Part shown: in pieces, positions 15,306-24,361 of the stretch
Numbering within the stretch: position 1 is the first letter of the stretch
Layout of the letters: each line of letters starts with the position of its first letter
From: Rhizobium sp. RU36D
Lineage (GTDB): Bacteria; Pseudomonadota; Alphaproteobacteria; Rhizobiales; Rhizobiaceae
Direction: 5' to 3'
DNA length: 64,000 nt
Assembly: GCF_900176345.1 (NCBI RefSeq)
Contig: NZ_FWXU01000012.1
Location: 62,001 to 126,000, forward strand
Notes under the pieces: model-generated
Database searches by the model: none
Told to the model about the DNA's origin: nothing
The model's input: the letters and a program-made list of their open reading frames with translations, nothing else
Made by a program: the position numbers and the translations under genes

Positions 15306-15689
15306 ATGCTCCAGACCATTCAGCCCGCCACCACCGCCCCCTCGGAAGCTGCGACCGTCAGCAAGGCCGTCATTGCTGCCGCCGACCGTCTCGGCGTGTC
15401 CGCGCGCCAGCTCGCAGGTGTGCTGGGGCTATCGGAAGCCAGCATATCCCGCATGAAAAAGCGGGAATTCCAGCTGGAGCGGGGGACGAAGCCGTTCGAG
15501 CTGGCCTTGATCTTCATCCGCCTGTTCCGATCGCTGGATGCGATAACAGGCGGTGACGAGGCCGTGGCGCAGCAATGGTTGCGAAGCCCCAACACGGCGC
15601 TCGCCGGCGTGCCGCTCGACAAGATCAGCTCGATTTCCGGAATAACAGATGTCCTTGCCTATCTGGACGCCCGCCGCGCTCTCGTCTGA
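15306..15689 (+). CDS. Xre/MbcA/ParS-type antitoxin of a RES toxin pair
   Basis: A 127-residue protein. Residues 18-55 form an Xre-like helix-turn-helix (ADRLGVSARQLAGVLGLSEA then SISRMKKREF). The C-terminal half is the toxin-binding DUF2384 domain: LFRSLDAITGGDEAVAQQWL, then the hallmark SPNTALAGVPLD and a C-terminal DVLAYLDARRAL helix. It should neutralise the RES toxin and repress its own promoter. The toxin gene starts inside its last 41 bp. An extended upstream frame has no ribosome site and overlaps ohr, so the ATG at 15306 was chosen. Confidence 0.9.
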   Translation: MLQTIQPATTAPSEAATVSKAVIAAADRLGVSARQLAGVLGLSEASISRMKKREFQLERGTKPFELALIFIRLFRSLDAITGGDEAVAQQWLRSPNTALAGVPLDKISSISGITDVLAYLDARRALV

Positions 15690-16410
15690 ATCCCGGCCGC
15701 TCGCCGGATCGTTCTGGCGCCTCGTCGAGGCCCAGCATCAGGTTTCGACCATGAAGCTGGTGGAGACGGTGGAGGAGCAGGCGCTGCTCGAAAGCCTGCT
15801 GGAGGAGACCAAGCCGGTGCTGCCGCCGGAATGCCGGGGGCTCGACTATCTCCTGGCGACACCGTTTCGTTATGGCGCGGTCTATCCGCACGGCTCGCGT
15901 TTTCGCCGGGCCGGGCGCACGCTTGGCGTCTATTATGCCGCGCGATCGGTCACCACGGCGCTGGCAGAAATGGTGTTTTACCGGCTGCTCTTTTATGCCG
16001 AGTCGCCCGGCCTGCCGTTTCCAGCCAATCCGGCCGAATACACGGCCTTTTCCGCCGAGGTCGCCACCAGCAGCGCCATTGACCTGACGGAGCCGCCGCT
16101 TTCGGCGGATGCGCAGCACTGGACGGACCCGCGCAGCTATGACGCCTGTCAGGCCTTGGCGGAGCGTGCGCGCGAAGCGGAGATCGAGGCGATCCTCTAT
16201 CGCTCGGTCCGCGATCCCGCCGGAGGCGACAATCTCGCATTGCTCAGCGCCCGCGCCTTCAGCCGCCCAGCCCCGTTGGAACGCCAGACCTGGCGCGTGC
16301 ATCTCCAGCGCCGGACCATCCAGGCGCTATGCGCTTTTCCACGGATGCAGATCGGTTTTTCCATCGCGGATTTCGCGGGCGATGACAGGCTGAAACCGCA
16401 GCTGGACTAA
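15649..16410 (+). CDS. RES-domain toxin (ParT/MbcT family)
   Basis: A 253-residue toxin overlapping the antitoxin gene by 41 bp. The RES fold is seen as YGAVYPHGSRFR (Arg), LGVYYAARSVTTALAE (Tyr and Glu107) and YRSVRDPAGGDNLALLSARA (Ser and Asn). Known relatives either degrade NAD by phosphorolysis (MbcT) or ADP-ribosylate a metabolic enzyme (ParT); which applies here is unknown. About 60 extra N-terminal residues precede the core, which is normal for the longer branch. Translational coupling with the antitoxin is expected. Confidence 0.9.
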   Translation: MSLPIWTPAALSSESRPLAGSFWRLVEAQHQVSTMKLVETVEEQALLESLLEETKPVLPPECRGLDYLLATPFRYGAVYPHGSRFRRAGRTLGVYYAARSVTTALAEMVFYRLLFYAESPGLPFPANPAEYTAFSAEVATSSAIDLTEPPLSADAQHWTDPRSYDACQALAERAREAEIEAILYRSVRDPAGGDNLALLSARAFSRPAPLERQTWRVHLQRRTIQALCAFPRMQIGFSIADFAGDDRLKPQLD

Positions 16411-16430
16411 TGGATCTCGGGCGTCGCGAT

Positions 16431-16880
16431 CTATCGCGATATATGCTGCAGATCCCGGCGCAGCGCATCCGCATCGCCTGATTCCAGTCCCGCCTCGATC
16501 TCCGCATGGGTCTCGCGCCAGATCGGCAGCGCCGCTGACAGCACCGCGATGCCGGCCTCCGTCAGCCGCAGCCGCTTGCCGCGTTTGTCTTTGGGGTCCG
16601 GCTCGATCGACACCCAGCCACGCCGCTCCAGCGGTTTCAGCGCAGCGGTCAGCGTGGTGCGGTCCATGGCCAGCAGCGAGGCAACCGGCCCCATGGGCGG
16701 CGGTTCGGGGCGGTTCAGCGACATCATCAGCGAAAACTGGCCATTGGTCAGGCCCAGGGATTTCAGCGCCGTGTCAAAGCGGCGGGCGAGAGCCCGGGCC
16801 GCGCGTTGTGCATGCAGGCACAGGCAGGTGTCGCGGACAAACAGGGTGGTGGAAAAAGGAATCACAGGCTGGTTTGACAT
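16431..16880 (-). CDS. MarR-family regulator of the DUF899 operon
   Basis: A 149-residue regulator starting MSNQPVIPFSTTLFVRDTC. Helices LHAQRAARALARRFDTALKS lead into a winged helix with TNGQFSLMMSLNR, the recognition helix DRTTLTAALKPLERRG and a basic wing, EPDPKDKRGKRLRLTEAG. Cysteines at about residues 19 and 21 (DTCLCLH) near the N-terminus could be redox-active, which is speculation. It is divergent from the DUF899 gene and a perfect 12-bp palindrome lies between them. Confidence 0.9.
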   Translation of the reverse strand: MSNQPVIPFSTTLFVRDTCLCLHAQRAARALARRFDTALKSLGLTNGQFSLMMSLNRPEPPPMGPVASLLAMDRTTLTAALKPLERRGWVSIEPDPKDKRGKRLRLTEAGIAVLSAALPIWRETHAEIEAGLESGDADALRRDLQHISR

Positions 16881-16891
16881 ATCCAGAATAT

Positions 16892-16903
16892 GTTGATATC
16901 AAC
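16892..16903. promoter_or_regulatory. Palindrome GTTGATATCAAC, likely MarR operator
   Basis: The perfect 12-bp palindrome lies 12 bp from the regulator start codon and about 100 bp before the DUF899 gene, within AT-rich sequence. It is the best candidate operator for the divergent pair. Confidence 0.6.
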
Positions 16904-17000
16904 GTAAAAAGTCAACGAGAACCAAATAGCAACGTCTGCAGGAACTGGGTTCCGGGCCGGCTTTGCCAAACGGACCAATCCAGAGCTTGAGGAGGCAGAC

Positions 17001-17729
17001 ATGGATCATCCCGTTGTTTCGCGTGAGGAGTGGCTTGAGGCGCGGCGCGCCTTGCTGGCCGTGGAAAAGGAGGAGACCCGGCTGCGTGACAGGATCCGCG
17101 CCGAGCGCCTGGCGCTTCCTTGGGTGCGGGTGGACAAGAACTATGTGTTCCATGCCCCCGAGGGTCAGAAGAGCCTGGCCGACCTGTTCGATGGCCGCAG
17201 CCAGCTCTTGGTCTATCACTTCATGTTCGGCCCGGATTGGGAGCAGGGCTGTGAAGGCTGCTCCTTCTTCGCCGATCATATCGATGGCATGCTGGTGCAT
17301 CTCAACAATCACGACGTCACGCTGGTCTGCGTATCCCGCGCGCCGCTGGACAAGATCGAGCCCTACAAGCGCCGTCTTGGCTGGAAATTTCCCTGGGTGT
17401 CGTCCTTTGGCTCGGATTTCAATTTCGACTACCACGTGTCCTTCACGCGGGAGCAGTTGGACTCCGGCTCGGTCTATTACAATTTCCGCCAGACCCCGCG
17501 CGAACAGGCCCATGACGAACTGCCGGGCATGTCGTGCTTCTATCGCGACGACAAGGGCGACATCTTCCACACCTATTCCAACTATGCCCGTGGCGGCGAA
17601 GAAATGCTCGGCACGCTGATGGCGCTGGATGTCGCGCCCAAGGGACGCAATGAAGGCTCCACCATGGATTTCGTGCGCCGCAATGACGAGTACCAGCAGA
17701 AGCCGAAGGCCGGCAGCTGTTGCAGCTGA
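17001..17729 (+). CDS. DUF899 thioredoxin-like protein
   Basis: A 242-residue soluble protein of the DUF899 family, which has a thioredoxin-like fold. Visible blocks are LPWVRVDKNYVFHAPEG, the extended LVYHFMFGPDWEQGCEGC with CEGC in the place of the redox motif, VCVSRAPLDKIEPYKRRLGW and the FHTYSNYARGGE end. It terminates in GSCCS, an additional Cys pair. GGAGG lies before the ATG. It heads a three-gene operon with DUF1579 and a double VOC gene, controlled by the divergent MarR gene. A role in handling a reactive small molecule is inferred only. Confidence 0.88.
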   Translation: MDHPVVSREEWLEARRALLAVEKEETRLRDRIRAERLALPWVRVDKNYVFHAPEGQKSLADLFDGRSQLLVYHFMFGPDWEQGCEGCSFFADHIDGMLVHLNNHDVTLVCVSRAPLDKIEPYKRRLGWKFPWVSSFGSDFNFDYHVSFTREQLDSGSVYYNFRQTPREQAHDELPGMSCFYRDDKGDIFHTYSNYARGGEEMLGTLMALDVAPKGRNEGSTMDFVRRNDEYQQKPKAGSCCS

Positions 17730-17757
17730 ACCCGAGGACCTGAAGGAGGAGACAGGT

Positions 17758-18246
17758 ATGGAATTTTCCAAGCCAAGCGAGAAACACAAGTTCCTGGAAC
17801 GCCTGGTGGGCGAGTGGCTCTTCACCAAGACCATGGGCAGTGAGGACTATGATCACACCGATCCGGCCAAGGCCTGGACCGAAAGCGTTCGCTCGCTCGG
17901 CGGGCTGTGGTTTATTGCCGAGGGCAGCGGCCCCATGCAGGACGGCACCCGCACCACGATGATCATGACCCTGGGCTATGATCCGCGCAGCGAAAGCTAT
18001 GTCGGCACCTGGGTCGGCTCTATGATGGACAAGCTCTGGATCTACAAGGGCTGGGTGGAGCCCGATGGCCAGACCCTGACACTGGAATCCGAAGGCCCGT
18101 CCTTCGATGATCCCACGAAAACAGACATTTATCGCGATGTCATCCAGTTCCTGGATGACGACCGCAGAACCTTTTCCGGCAGCGTGCGGCAGGCGGATGG
18201 CACGTTCAAGACCTTCATGAGCAGTGAATGCAAACGGGTCGGCTGA
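17758..18246 (+). CDS. DUF1579-family protein
   Basis: A 162-residue soluble protein starting MEFSKPSEKHKFLERLVGEW after GGAGGAGA. The opening HKFLERLVGEWLFT, the central LGGLWFIAEGSG and MIMTLGYDPRSESYVGTWV, and the later DRRTFSGSVRQADG fit DUF1579, predicted to form a lipocalin-like beta-barrel that may bind a small hydrophobic molecule. Second gene of the MarR-linked operon, 28 bp after the DUF899 stop and 23 bp before the VOC gene. Function unknown. Confidence 0.85.
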   Translation: MEFSKPSEKHKFLERLVGEWLFTKTMGSEDYDHTDPAKAWTESVRSLGGLWFIAEGSGPMQDGTRTTMIMTLGYDPRSESYVGTWVGSMMDKLWIYKGWVEPDGQTLTLESEGPSFDDPTKTDIYRDVIQFLDDDRRTFSGSVRQADGTFKTFMSSECKRVG

Positions 18247-18269
18247 GACCGACCGCGAGGAGAACACGG

Positions 18270-19049
18270 ATGCACGGAAGTTTTATCTGGTACGAACTGG
18301 TCACCCCCGATCCGGCGGCGGCAGTGGAGTTTTATGGCAAGGTAGTCGGCTGGGAGAGCCGCGACAGCGGCATGCCCGGCGACTTCAAATATACGATCGT
18401 CCAGGTGCCTGGCTATCCCATGGGGGTGGGCGGCGTTATGGAACTCACGCCCGAAATGGCCGCCGGTGGCGTGCCGCCCAACTGGGCAAGCTACGTTGCC
18501 GTTGACGATACCGATGCCATGGTGGCCGCCTTCGTGGCCGAGGGCGGCGTGTCCTGCATCCCAATCAAGGACATTCCCGGCGTTGGCCGCTTCGCCGTGG
18601 TCGCCGACCCGCAAGGAGCGGTCATCAACCTGTTGAGCCCGTTCCCGCCGGAAGGCGGCATGCCGCCGGAACCGCCCGCCAATGCTCCCGGCACCTTCGG
18701 CTGGCGCGAACTGATGACCACCAACAGCGCCGCAGCCTTTGACTTCTATTCCCGGATGTTCGGCTGGCAGAAGGACATGTCCGTCGACATGGGCTCGATG
18801 GGCGTCTACCAGACCGTCAAGCTCGGCGACACTATGATCGCCGGCATGATGGACAAGCTGCCGGAAATGCCGCGCTCTTTCTGGGGCTATTACATCAATG
18901 TCGAGGCGGCCCAGGCCGGCCTGGAACGCGTGAAGGCCGCCGGCGGCCAGGTGCTCGAAGGCCCCATGGAAGTGCCCGGACCCTCCTGGATCGTGCAATG
19001 CATCGATCCGCAAGGCGCGCATTTCGCGCTGGTCGCGCCGAAGGTGTGA
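18270..19049 (+). CDS. Tandem VOC-domain protein
   Basis: A 259-residue protein with two complete VOC modules. The first runs about residues 5-118 (FIWYELVTPDPAAAVEFYGK to DPQGAVINLLSP) and the second about 135-257 (FGWRELMTTNSAAAFDFYSR to DPQGAHFALVAP). In both, the usual C-terminal metal-ligand Glu of DPxGNxxEL is replaced (INLL, FALV), a pattern seen in VOC proteins that bind ligands rather than catalyse. The start follows CGAGGAG. Third gene of the operon after DUF899 and DUF1579. Confidence 0.88.
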   Translation: MHGSFIWYELVTPDPAAAVEFYGKVVGWESRDSGMPGDFKYTIVQVPGYPMGVGGVMELTPEMAAGGVPPNWASYVAVDDTDAMVAAFVAEGGVSCIPIKDIPGVGRFAVVADPQGAVINLLSPFPPEGGMPPEPPANAPGTFGWRELMTTNSAAAFDFYSRMFGWQKDMSVDMGSMGVYQTVKLGDTMIAGMMDKLPEMPRSFWGYYINVEAAQAGLERVKAAGGQVLEGPMEVPGPSWIVQCIDPQGAHFALVAPKV

Positions 19050-19150
19050 CGGGCCGTAAGACGGCATGGTCAGACCTGATCGGGGGAGGGCATCTCCGTC
19101 CCGGTCTTCTTTGATCACCCGATCTGACGCGCAGACGTGCTTGGCCGTCT

Positions 19151-19265
19151 GCCCCTCATCCACCTTTCGGGCACCTTCTCCCCGTAAACGGGGCGAAGGG
19201 ATATCTGCTAGCGCCGCGACCATCCCCTCTCCCCGCCTGCGGGGAGAGGGCTAGGGTGAGGGGCG
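19151..19265. repeat. RIME-like palindromic element B
   Basis: Outer ends GCCCCTCA and TGAGGGGC are inverted copies. Inside are two hairpins: CTTCTCCCCGTAAACGGGGC (19174 onward) and CCCTCTCCCC-GCCTGC-GGGGAGAGGG (19225-19250). This is a different subfamily from the CTCAAGGGGG elements. It fills the gap after the double VOC gene. Confidence 0.75.
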
Positions 19266-19363
19266 GAGCCAGAATTGAAAACAGGTCACACTGGCGGGAC
19301 AGTGCTCTTATATTGCTCTCCGCACGCATGAATAATCATATCCCCGATCATGAAGCTCACTCC

Positions 19364-19819
19364 ATGAAACTTGCGCATATCAACCTCGTCGCGCGAGATG
19401 CGCAGGCCCTGGCAGCCTTCTACATCGACGTGATGAAATGCGAATTGCTTCGCTCTCCCAGGACCCTATCCGGGGAGAAAGTCTCGCGCGGAAATGGTCT
19501 TGCGGATTCCGAGATACTTTCCATCTGGCTCAAATTCCCCGGGATCGAGCATCCATTCCTGGAGATTCACCAGCACAAAGTCATCCATCCGCGCGAACGG
19601 CCGCGGGTGAATGAACCAGGCTTCGGCCACCTGTCGTTTGAGGTTCACGACCTCGCACAAGCGATCTCGGACATCATCCAAGCAGGCGGCTCGCAGATAG
19701 CTGGAACCACCGATTTCGGCACGCCGGGAAAGCCACGCCTGATTGTCTATCTGCGCGATCCCGAGGGCAATGTGCTGGAGCTTGAGCAATCAGGTTCGGC
19801 GCAAGGCCTTCCGCAATAG
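19364..19819 (+). CDS. Single-domain VOC protein
   Basis: About 151 residues from MKLAHINLVARDAQALAAFY; this start matches the family, though ATGs at 19328 and earlier are in frame. Two VOC half-modules are clear, the second with HLSFEVHDLAQAISDIIQAG and the canonical end RDPEGNVLELEQ, keeping the metal-ligand Glu. The likely metal ligands (His, His, Glu) suggest a true metalloenzyme, such as a lyase or dioxygenase-like protein. It stands apart from the upstream operon behind a repeat. Confidence 0.82.
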   Translation: MKLAHINLVARDAQALAAFYIDVMKCELLRSPRTLSGEKVSRGNGLADSEILSIWLKFPGIEHPFLEIHQHKVIHPRERPRVNEPGFGHLSFEVHDLAQAISDIIQAGGSQIAGTTDFGTPGKPRLIVYLRDPEGNVLELEQSGSAQGLPQ

Positions 19820-19881
19820 CAATATGGGGCAGAGCAGGGCGCAGATGGCCTCCACCAGCCTTTGTCACGCCTTGCAGCCAG

Positions 19882-20106
19882 TTACTTCGCCTTGGCTGGA
19901 GCGCGCTTGGTCTTCTTCGGCGCCGCGGCTTCGCCGCCGCCTTCGGCCTCGCGCAAAAGACGCAGCGCCTTCAGCTTTTCGGTCTTGTTGTCCCGTGCGT
20001 TGGCTTCGGCCTCAATGATGGCGCGTGCCGTCTGGTCGGTTGCAGCCGCCTTGTCGCGGGCATTGACCTTTTCGGGCTTGAAGAATTTGTCTTTGGTCGC
20101 AGTCAT
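19882..20106 (-). CDS. Small basic hypothetical protein with Lys/Ala-rich tail
   Basis: A 74-residue protein, start MTATKDKFFKPEKVNARDK placed by GGAGGG nine bases upstream. The middle is helical and charged (ARAIIEAEANARDNKTEKLK then LRLLREAEGG), and the tail AAPKKTKRAPAKAK resembles histone-H1-like tails. There is no Cys and no membrane segment. It looks like a small nucleic-acid-associated protein, which is inference from composition. It lies downstream of rpsU on the same strand. Confidence 0.65.
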   Translation of the reverse strand: MTATKDKFFKPEKVNARDKAAATDQTARAIIEAEANARDNKTEKLKALRLLREAEGGGEAAAPKKTKRAPAKAK

Positions 20107-20243
20107 GAAAAACCCTCCGGTATTGAAATGCGTCGGGTACGCTTCAGCGGCGTCGCACCCGGGCGGGTGCAGATGCGGCGACACCGGGTGCCACCGCTTG
20201 TCAGTGCTGGGTCCGGACAGGCCGGACCCGGAACGGCTGACGA

Positions 20244-20498
20244 TCAGCGGGCGCCAGCGCCAGCAGCGCGCATCGGCGCCTTCTTCGGCGCGGGAAGCAG
20301 GCCTTCGCGCTGCATCTTCTTGCGGGCGAGCTTGCGGTAGCGGCGAACCGCTTCGGCCTTTTCGCGCGCGCGCTTTTCCGAGGGCTTTTCATAGGCGCTG
20401 CGCGCCTTCATTTCCCGGAATACGCCTTCGCGCTGCATCTTCTTCTTGAGCACGCGGAGCGCCTGCTCCACATTGTTGTCACGGACTAGAACCTGCAA
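20244..20498 (-). CDS. rpsU: Ribosomal protein bS21, TTG start
   Basis: An 84-residue small-subunit protein. Family alignment begins at (M)[20 protein letters not shown], where the codon is TTG with AAGGG seven bases upstream; no ATG fits. The signature [16 protein letters not shown] and [18 protein letters not shown] is intact, and the C-terminus has the basic extension [16 protein letters not shown] common in alphaproteobacteria. bS21 helps mRNA binding to the 30S subunit. The leader extends into the gap before the cold shock gene. Confidence 0.95.
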   Translation of the reverse strand: MQVLVRDNNVEQALRVLKKKMQREGVFREMKARSAYEKPSEKRAREKAEAVRRYRKLARKKMQREGLLPAPKKAPMRAAGAGAR

Positions 20499-20720
20499 TT
20501 CAATTCCCTTCCGGCAGCCTTGGGGCCGCCCTGATGCTGATGGTTGATCAATGAAGCCTGTTTGAATGTCCGCTTCTCGGGAAGCAACGGACCGCAACGA
20601 CTGCCAAACGGGCAGCGGCTCGTGAAAAACAGGGTCGATTCCGACCCTTGAACGCTTTCTAACATGCCAAGCCGCCGAACATAACCCCCAATTGTGTCAG
20701 GGAGTTTCATGGCGACCGGC

Positions 20721-20751
20721 AAAAAACAAAAAGGCCGGGCATAACCCGACC
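20721..20751 (-). terminator. Rho-independent terminator of the cold shock gene
   Basis: On the minus strand GGTCGGG-TTAT-GCCCGGCC forms a stem followed by a TTTTTGTTTTTT run. It lies about 65 bp after the cold shock stop codon, before the rpsU region. Confidence 0.8.
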
Positions 20752-20814
20752 TCTTCCCGTCACTCAGCCCTCAAGCCGCCAGTACATCCGTGGTCGGCAA
20801 GGGCGAATGACAAA

Positions 20815-21024
20815 TCATGCTGCGCGCAGGTTGTCGGCCGAGCTCTTGCCCGAACGCTTGTCCTGAACGATGTCGTAGCTGATCTTCTGGCCTTCAACGA
20901 GCTGGCGCATGCCAGCGCGCTCGACAGCCGAGATGTGTACGAATACGTCGGTGTTGCCCTGGTCAGGCTGAATGAAGCCGAAGCCCTTGGTGCTGTTGAA
21001 CCACTTTACGGTGCCAGTATGCAT
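20815..21024 (-). CDS. cspA: Cold shock domain protein
   Basis: A 69-residue single cold shock domain that binds single-stranded RNA and DNA. RNP1 (KGFGFIQP) and RNP2 (VFVHISAV) are intact, with [13 protein letters not shown] at the start and the rhizobial end [15 protein letters not shown]. The start is set by GGAAA in the leader. More than 250 bp of non-coding sequence lies upstream, AT-rich toward 21220-21280, which allows the long leader typical of cold-inducible csp genes. The transcript ends at a strong terminator. Confidence 0.95.
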   Translation of the reverse strand: MHTGTVKWFNSTKGFGFIQPDQGNTDVFVHISAVERAGMRQLVEGQKISYDIVQDKRSGKSSADNLRAA

Positions 21025-21307
21025 AACGATTTCCTTTCAATCGTTTGGTTGGCCGGGGAGATATTCGTCCGGCTGGATCGATGTTGAGAGGAAATCTGAC
21101 CGTGCGCCGTAGCGCGTAGACGGAGGTCACAAGCAATCTTCGATGCCGCATACATAGTCCTTTTGACGGAATATGCAAGGAAACGCGCCGGCATTTCGGA
21201 CGGATAACGTTGACATTTTAGCCTAACACACTGATTTAAAAGAAATTCGGTCCGGCATAATATTTTTCGGCTTGGACGTCCGCCGACGGGCTTAAGAGGT
21301 CATGCCC

Positions 21308-21733
21308 TCATGCTTCGGCGCGGGCGGAGGCCGGCAAGCCGAATATCTTGTCGAACGTCAAGTTGAAGACATAGGTGTAGACCAGGAAGTAGAACAGCAG
21401 CCCGAGATTCGTCAGGAAGGCCTGGATCAGCGGCATGCCGAGAATCAACGCCAGCACCGGTGTCAGCACGATCACCAGCCCGCCCTCGAACAGAATGGCG
21501 TGAACGATCCGGCGCAGCACCGAGCGCCCCTTGACCGGATTGCCCGCCTCCCACTTCTCGAAAGCCGTGGTGAAGATGAAATTCCAGCCCATGGCAACGG
21601 CTGAGGATACCACCGCCGCAGCACCCGACTCGACCGCCGGATAGCCCAGCAGCGAAAAGATCATGCTGCTGAACAGGATGGCGAGCCCTTCATAGAGGCT
21701 GACATAGACAATGCGACGCATGACGGGAGACAT
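21308..21733 (-). CDS. PACE-family (BTP domain) efflux protein
   Basis: A 141-residue membrane protein with four helices arranged as two bacterial transmembrane pair modules. Each module starts with a basic (R)RI(V)H/YxSLxEGL-type segment: MRRIVYVSLYEGLAILFSSM and LRRIVHAILFEGGLVIVLTP. A cytoplasmic turn NFIFTTAFEKWE and a matching FNLTFDKIFG close each half. This fits the PACE family of small drug/proton antiporters typified by AceI of Acinetobacter. The true substrate in rhizobia is not known. Confidence 0.85.
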   Translation of the reverse strand: MSPVMRRIVYVSLYEGLAILFSSMIFSLLGYPAVESGAAAVVSSAVAMGWNFIFTTAFEKWEAGNPVKGRSVLRRIVHAILFEGGLVIVLTPVLALILGMPLIQAFLTNLGLLFYFLVYTYVFNLTFDKIFGLPASARAEA

Positions 21734-21793
21734 GGGCGGTAACCTCTCTCGGATGGTCAGCGACCATAATCCAGCATCCGCGTCGCGAATAGG

Positions 21794-21899
21794 GCATGTC
21801 GCGCAACAGTGTGCAGCGTTCTTGCGATGACGCCATGCGGAAAAAGCGATGGATCAAGGCGTGCAACGCGAATCTGACAGATCGCGACAGGCCTTGATC
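21794..21899. repeat. Rhizobial mosaic repeat (GCATGTCG type), degenerate copy
   Basis: Two palindromes in series: GCATGTCGCGCAACAG with TTGCGATGACGCCATGC (21794-21838), and GATCAAGGC with GCCTTGATC (21852-21899). A better-kept copy lies at 24244-24346, so copies flank the chemoreceptor gene in the same orientation. The 315-bp gap also contains an unused AAGGAGG at 22010-22016 not followed by a start codon. Confidence 0.7.
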
Positions 21900-22048
21900 G
21901 CCTCATTCAGAGCCGCCATCCGCCATCGCTCACCCCTGGCCCGATTGGCATTTATCAATTGCAGGGGAAATATGCAGCAACCCAGGGATTTAACCAAATA
22001 TTCTAAAATAAGGAGGACTTTAAATAAAACCCGACAGGAACCCTAACC

Positions 22049-24181
22049 ATGCGCGCTCTTTCAAACATGAAAATCTCGTATCGCATCTTCCTCCTGGCAA
22101 GCATTGCCTTCCTCGGGCTGGCGGTCAACGCCGGCATCTTCATGGTGCAGCGATCGCTGGATGCAGACTATCGCCAAAAGACCGAGCGTTTCGCCGAACT
22201 CAGCCGCGAAATGGCCGGCTTCCGCACCGATCTCCTGGAAAACCGGCGGCGGGAAAAGGATTTCCTGCTGCGCAAGGACGAGCAATCGCAACAAGCCTTT
22301 GACAAGGCGGCTGATCAGGCAAACCAGGCCCTGTCGCGGCTGGCAAATGGGGTTGATCCTGACATGCGCGATGCGGTCGCGTCGATTGCGGTTGGCTACA
22401 AGACCTATGTGGATGCCACCCACGGCCTTTTTGAAAAAAACCGCGATCTCGGGCTGACCCCTGACCAGGGCTTGGAAGGCGCGATGCGGAAGGCGGTGCA
22501 CAACATCGAAGCCGTGGTGAAGTCGGTGGAGGCGCGCGATCTCCTGATCAGCGTGTTGACGTTGCGCCGCCACGAGAAGGACTTCATCCTGCGGCGCGAT
22601 CCCAAATATATCGGGCAGCACGCCACGGAAGCGGAAAAACTTCTTTCGATCGCCCAGGAGCAACTCGCGGCCGAACAGATGGCGACCGTCAAGGCCAGCC
22701 TTGATGCCTATGCCCAGGCCTTTGCCCGCTATGCGGCCGTGGTTGTCGAGGAAGAGGCCCTGCGCCAGGCGGCGTCCGGCACCTTCAGCGAACTCGACCC
22801 GCTGGTGGTCGACGCCACCAAGCGGCTGGATGAGGCAAGGCTCGCGACCCGGGCGGAAGGCGATGCCGCCGCAGCCCGCAACATGAACATGGTCATCCTT
22901 GCCGGCTCGCTGACAGCAGTTCTTCTCGCACTTGCCGTCTTCGTCATCGGCCGGTCGATCTCCCGGCCGATCATCGGCATCACCGCGGCCATGCGCCGGC
23001 TCTCCGGAGGCGATGCCGATTTCGAGGTTCAGGGCGTCGAACGCCGCGACGAAATTGGCGACATGGCCTCGGCCCTGGAGGTGTTCCGCCAAGCGGCCCT
23101 CACCAATATCAGGCTGGAGCGGGAGGCCGCCGAGGCGCGCAGCCGCGCTGAGGCCGATCGCATTCGCATGCAACAGGAGGCGGAGGCCGCGGCGCAGCAA
23201 CGGCTGATCGAGGCGACCTCTGCGCTGGCCGAGGGGCTGTCGCGGCTCGCCGCCGGCGATCTCGCCTTCGAACTGCCGCTGCCCTTCTCCCCGGATTTCG
23301 AACAGTTGCGCCATGACCTCAACCAGGCGGTCCGGCAACTCGGCAATGTCATGCGCGACATCAGCGAATCCGCCTCGATCATCGATGGCGGCAGCGCCGA
23401 GGTCAGTTCCAGCGCCGGGGATCTGGCCCAGCGCACCGAGCGCCAGGCGGCAGCTCTGGAGCAGACCGCCGCGGCCCTCGATGAAATCACCGTCAATGTC
23501 GCCAATGCCTCCAAACGCGCCGAGGAAGCCCGCAATGTGGCCCAGCAGGCGACCAGCAGCGCTGTCCGCTCCGCCCAGGTGGTGTCGTCGGCGGTCGATG
23601 CCATGCAGCGTATTGAAGATTCCTCCAGCCAGATTTCCAGCATCATCGGCGTCATCGACGAGATTGCCTTCCAGACCAACCTCCTGGCCCTCAATGCCGG
23701 CGTCGAAGCGGCCCGGGCAGGGGAGGCGGGCAAGGGATTTGCCGTCGTGGCGCAGGAGGTGCGCGAACTCGCCCAGCGCTCGGCCAATGCGGCGCGGGAG
23801 ATCAAGGGATTGATCCGCAATTCCGGCGAACAGGTTCAGGGCGGGGTAAAGCTCGTGCGCGACACCGGCGATGCCCTGCGCGGCATTGGCGATCTCGTGG
23901 CGTCAATCAATCGACACATGGATGCGATCGCCACCGCCTCGCGGGAACAGTCCACCGGCCTGGCCGAGGTCAACGCCGCCGTCAATCAGATGGACCAGGT
24001 GACCCAGCGCAACGCGGCCATGGTGGAAGAGGCGAGTGCGGCCAGCGCCACCCTGGCAAACGAGGCAAATCGCCTGCGGCTGTTGATTTCGGCCTTCCGG
24101 CTGGAAGGCGACAAACAATCCGGCGCTCGTGCGACGGCAAGGCCATCCGGCTCTGTGCCTGCGACATCCAGGGCCGCCTGA
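22049..24181 (+). CDS. Membrane chemoreceptor (MCP) with HBM sensor domain
   Basis: A 710-residue methyl-accepting chemotaxis protein. A first membrane helix (about residues 10-30) leads to a periplasmic all-helical bimodular (HBM) sensor of some 250 residues, marked by [10 protein letters not shown] and its repeat [17 protein letters not shown] second helix at about 280-300 follows, then HAMP regions and the signalling domain, whose hairpin tip is [23 protein letters not shown] receptors sense organic acids and related ligands. The normal tip has NAAIEAARA; here it reads NAGVEAARA. There is no C-terminal CheR-binding pentapeptide. A stem-loop follows at 24199-24216. Confidence 0.95.
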   Translation: MRALSNMKISYRIFLLASIAFLGLAVNAGIFMVQRSLDADYRQKTERFAELSREMAGFRTDLLENRRREKDFLLRKDEQSQQAFDKAADQANQALSRLANGVDPDMRDAVASIAVGYKTYVDATHGLFEKNRDLGLTPDQGLEGAMRKAVHNIEAVVKSVEARDLLISVLTLRRHEKDFILRRDPKYIGQHATEAEKLLSIAQEQLAAEQMATVKASLDAYAQAFARYAAVVVEEEALRQAASGTFSELDPLVVDATKRLDEARLATRAEGDAAAARNMNMVILAGSLTAVLLALAVFVIGRSISRPIIGITAAMRRLSGGDADFEVQGVERRDEIGDMASALEVFRQAALTNIRLEREAAEARSRAEADRIRMQQEAEAAAQQRLIEATSALAEGLSRLAAGDLAFELPLPFSPDFEQLRHDLNQAVRQLGNVMRDISESASIIDGGSAEVSSSAGDLAQRTERQAAALEQTAAALDEITVNVANASKRAEEARNVAQQATSSAVRSAQVVSSAVDAMQRIEDSSSQISSIIGVIDEIAFQTNLLALNAGVEAARAGEAGKGFAVVAQEVRELAQRSANAAREIKGLIRNSGEQVQGGVKLVRDTGDALRGIGDLVASINRHMDAIATASREQSTGLAEVNAAVNQMDQVTQRNAAMVEEASAASATLANEANRLRLLISAFRLEGDKQSGARATARPSGSVPATSRAA

Positions 24182-24243
24182 CCGGTGGGTGGCGGTCTGG
24201 CCTGGCTTGCCAGGCCGTCATCCCCGCTTTTCTTGCTGCTAAA

Positions 24244-24346
24244 GCATGTCGCGCAAAAGTGTGCCGCGGTTTTGCGATAACGACATGCTCAAAAACAAAG
24301 GACTAAAGCGAGGAAAGCGAATCTGAAAGATCGCGACGCGCTTTAG
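24244..24346. repeat. Rhizobial mosaic repeat (GCATGTCG/CTAAAGCG type)
   Basis: GCATGTCGCGCAAAAG pairs with TTTTGCGATAACGACATGC (24244-24288), followed by CTAAAGCG...CGCTTTAG (24303-24346). It is the same two-palindrome module as at 21794-21899. Confidence 0.75.
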
Positions 24347-24361
24347 CCGCTGGTCAGTGCG

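Noticed and set aside
20209..20229. Hairpin GGGTCCG/CGGACCC as rpsU terminator
   Set aside because: No T-run on either strand; kept only as a possible weak structure.
22010..22016. Strong AAGGAGG before the chemoreceptor
   Set aside because: No start codon follows at a usable distance; the chemoreceptor ATG is 32 bp away and has its own AGGAA.
22061..23338. 425-residue minus-strand frame opposite the chemoreceptor
   Set aside because: Antisense shadow of the HBM/HAMP region with low-complexity composition.
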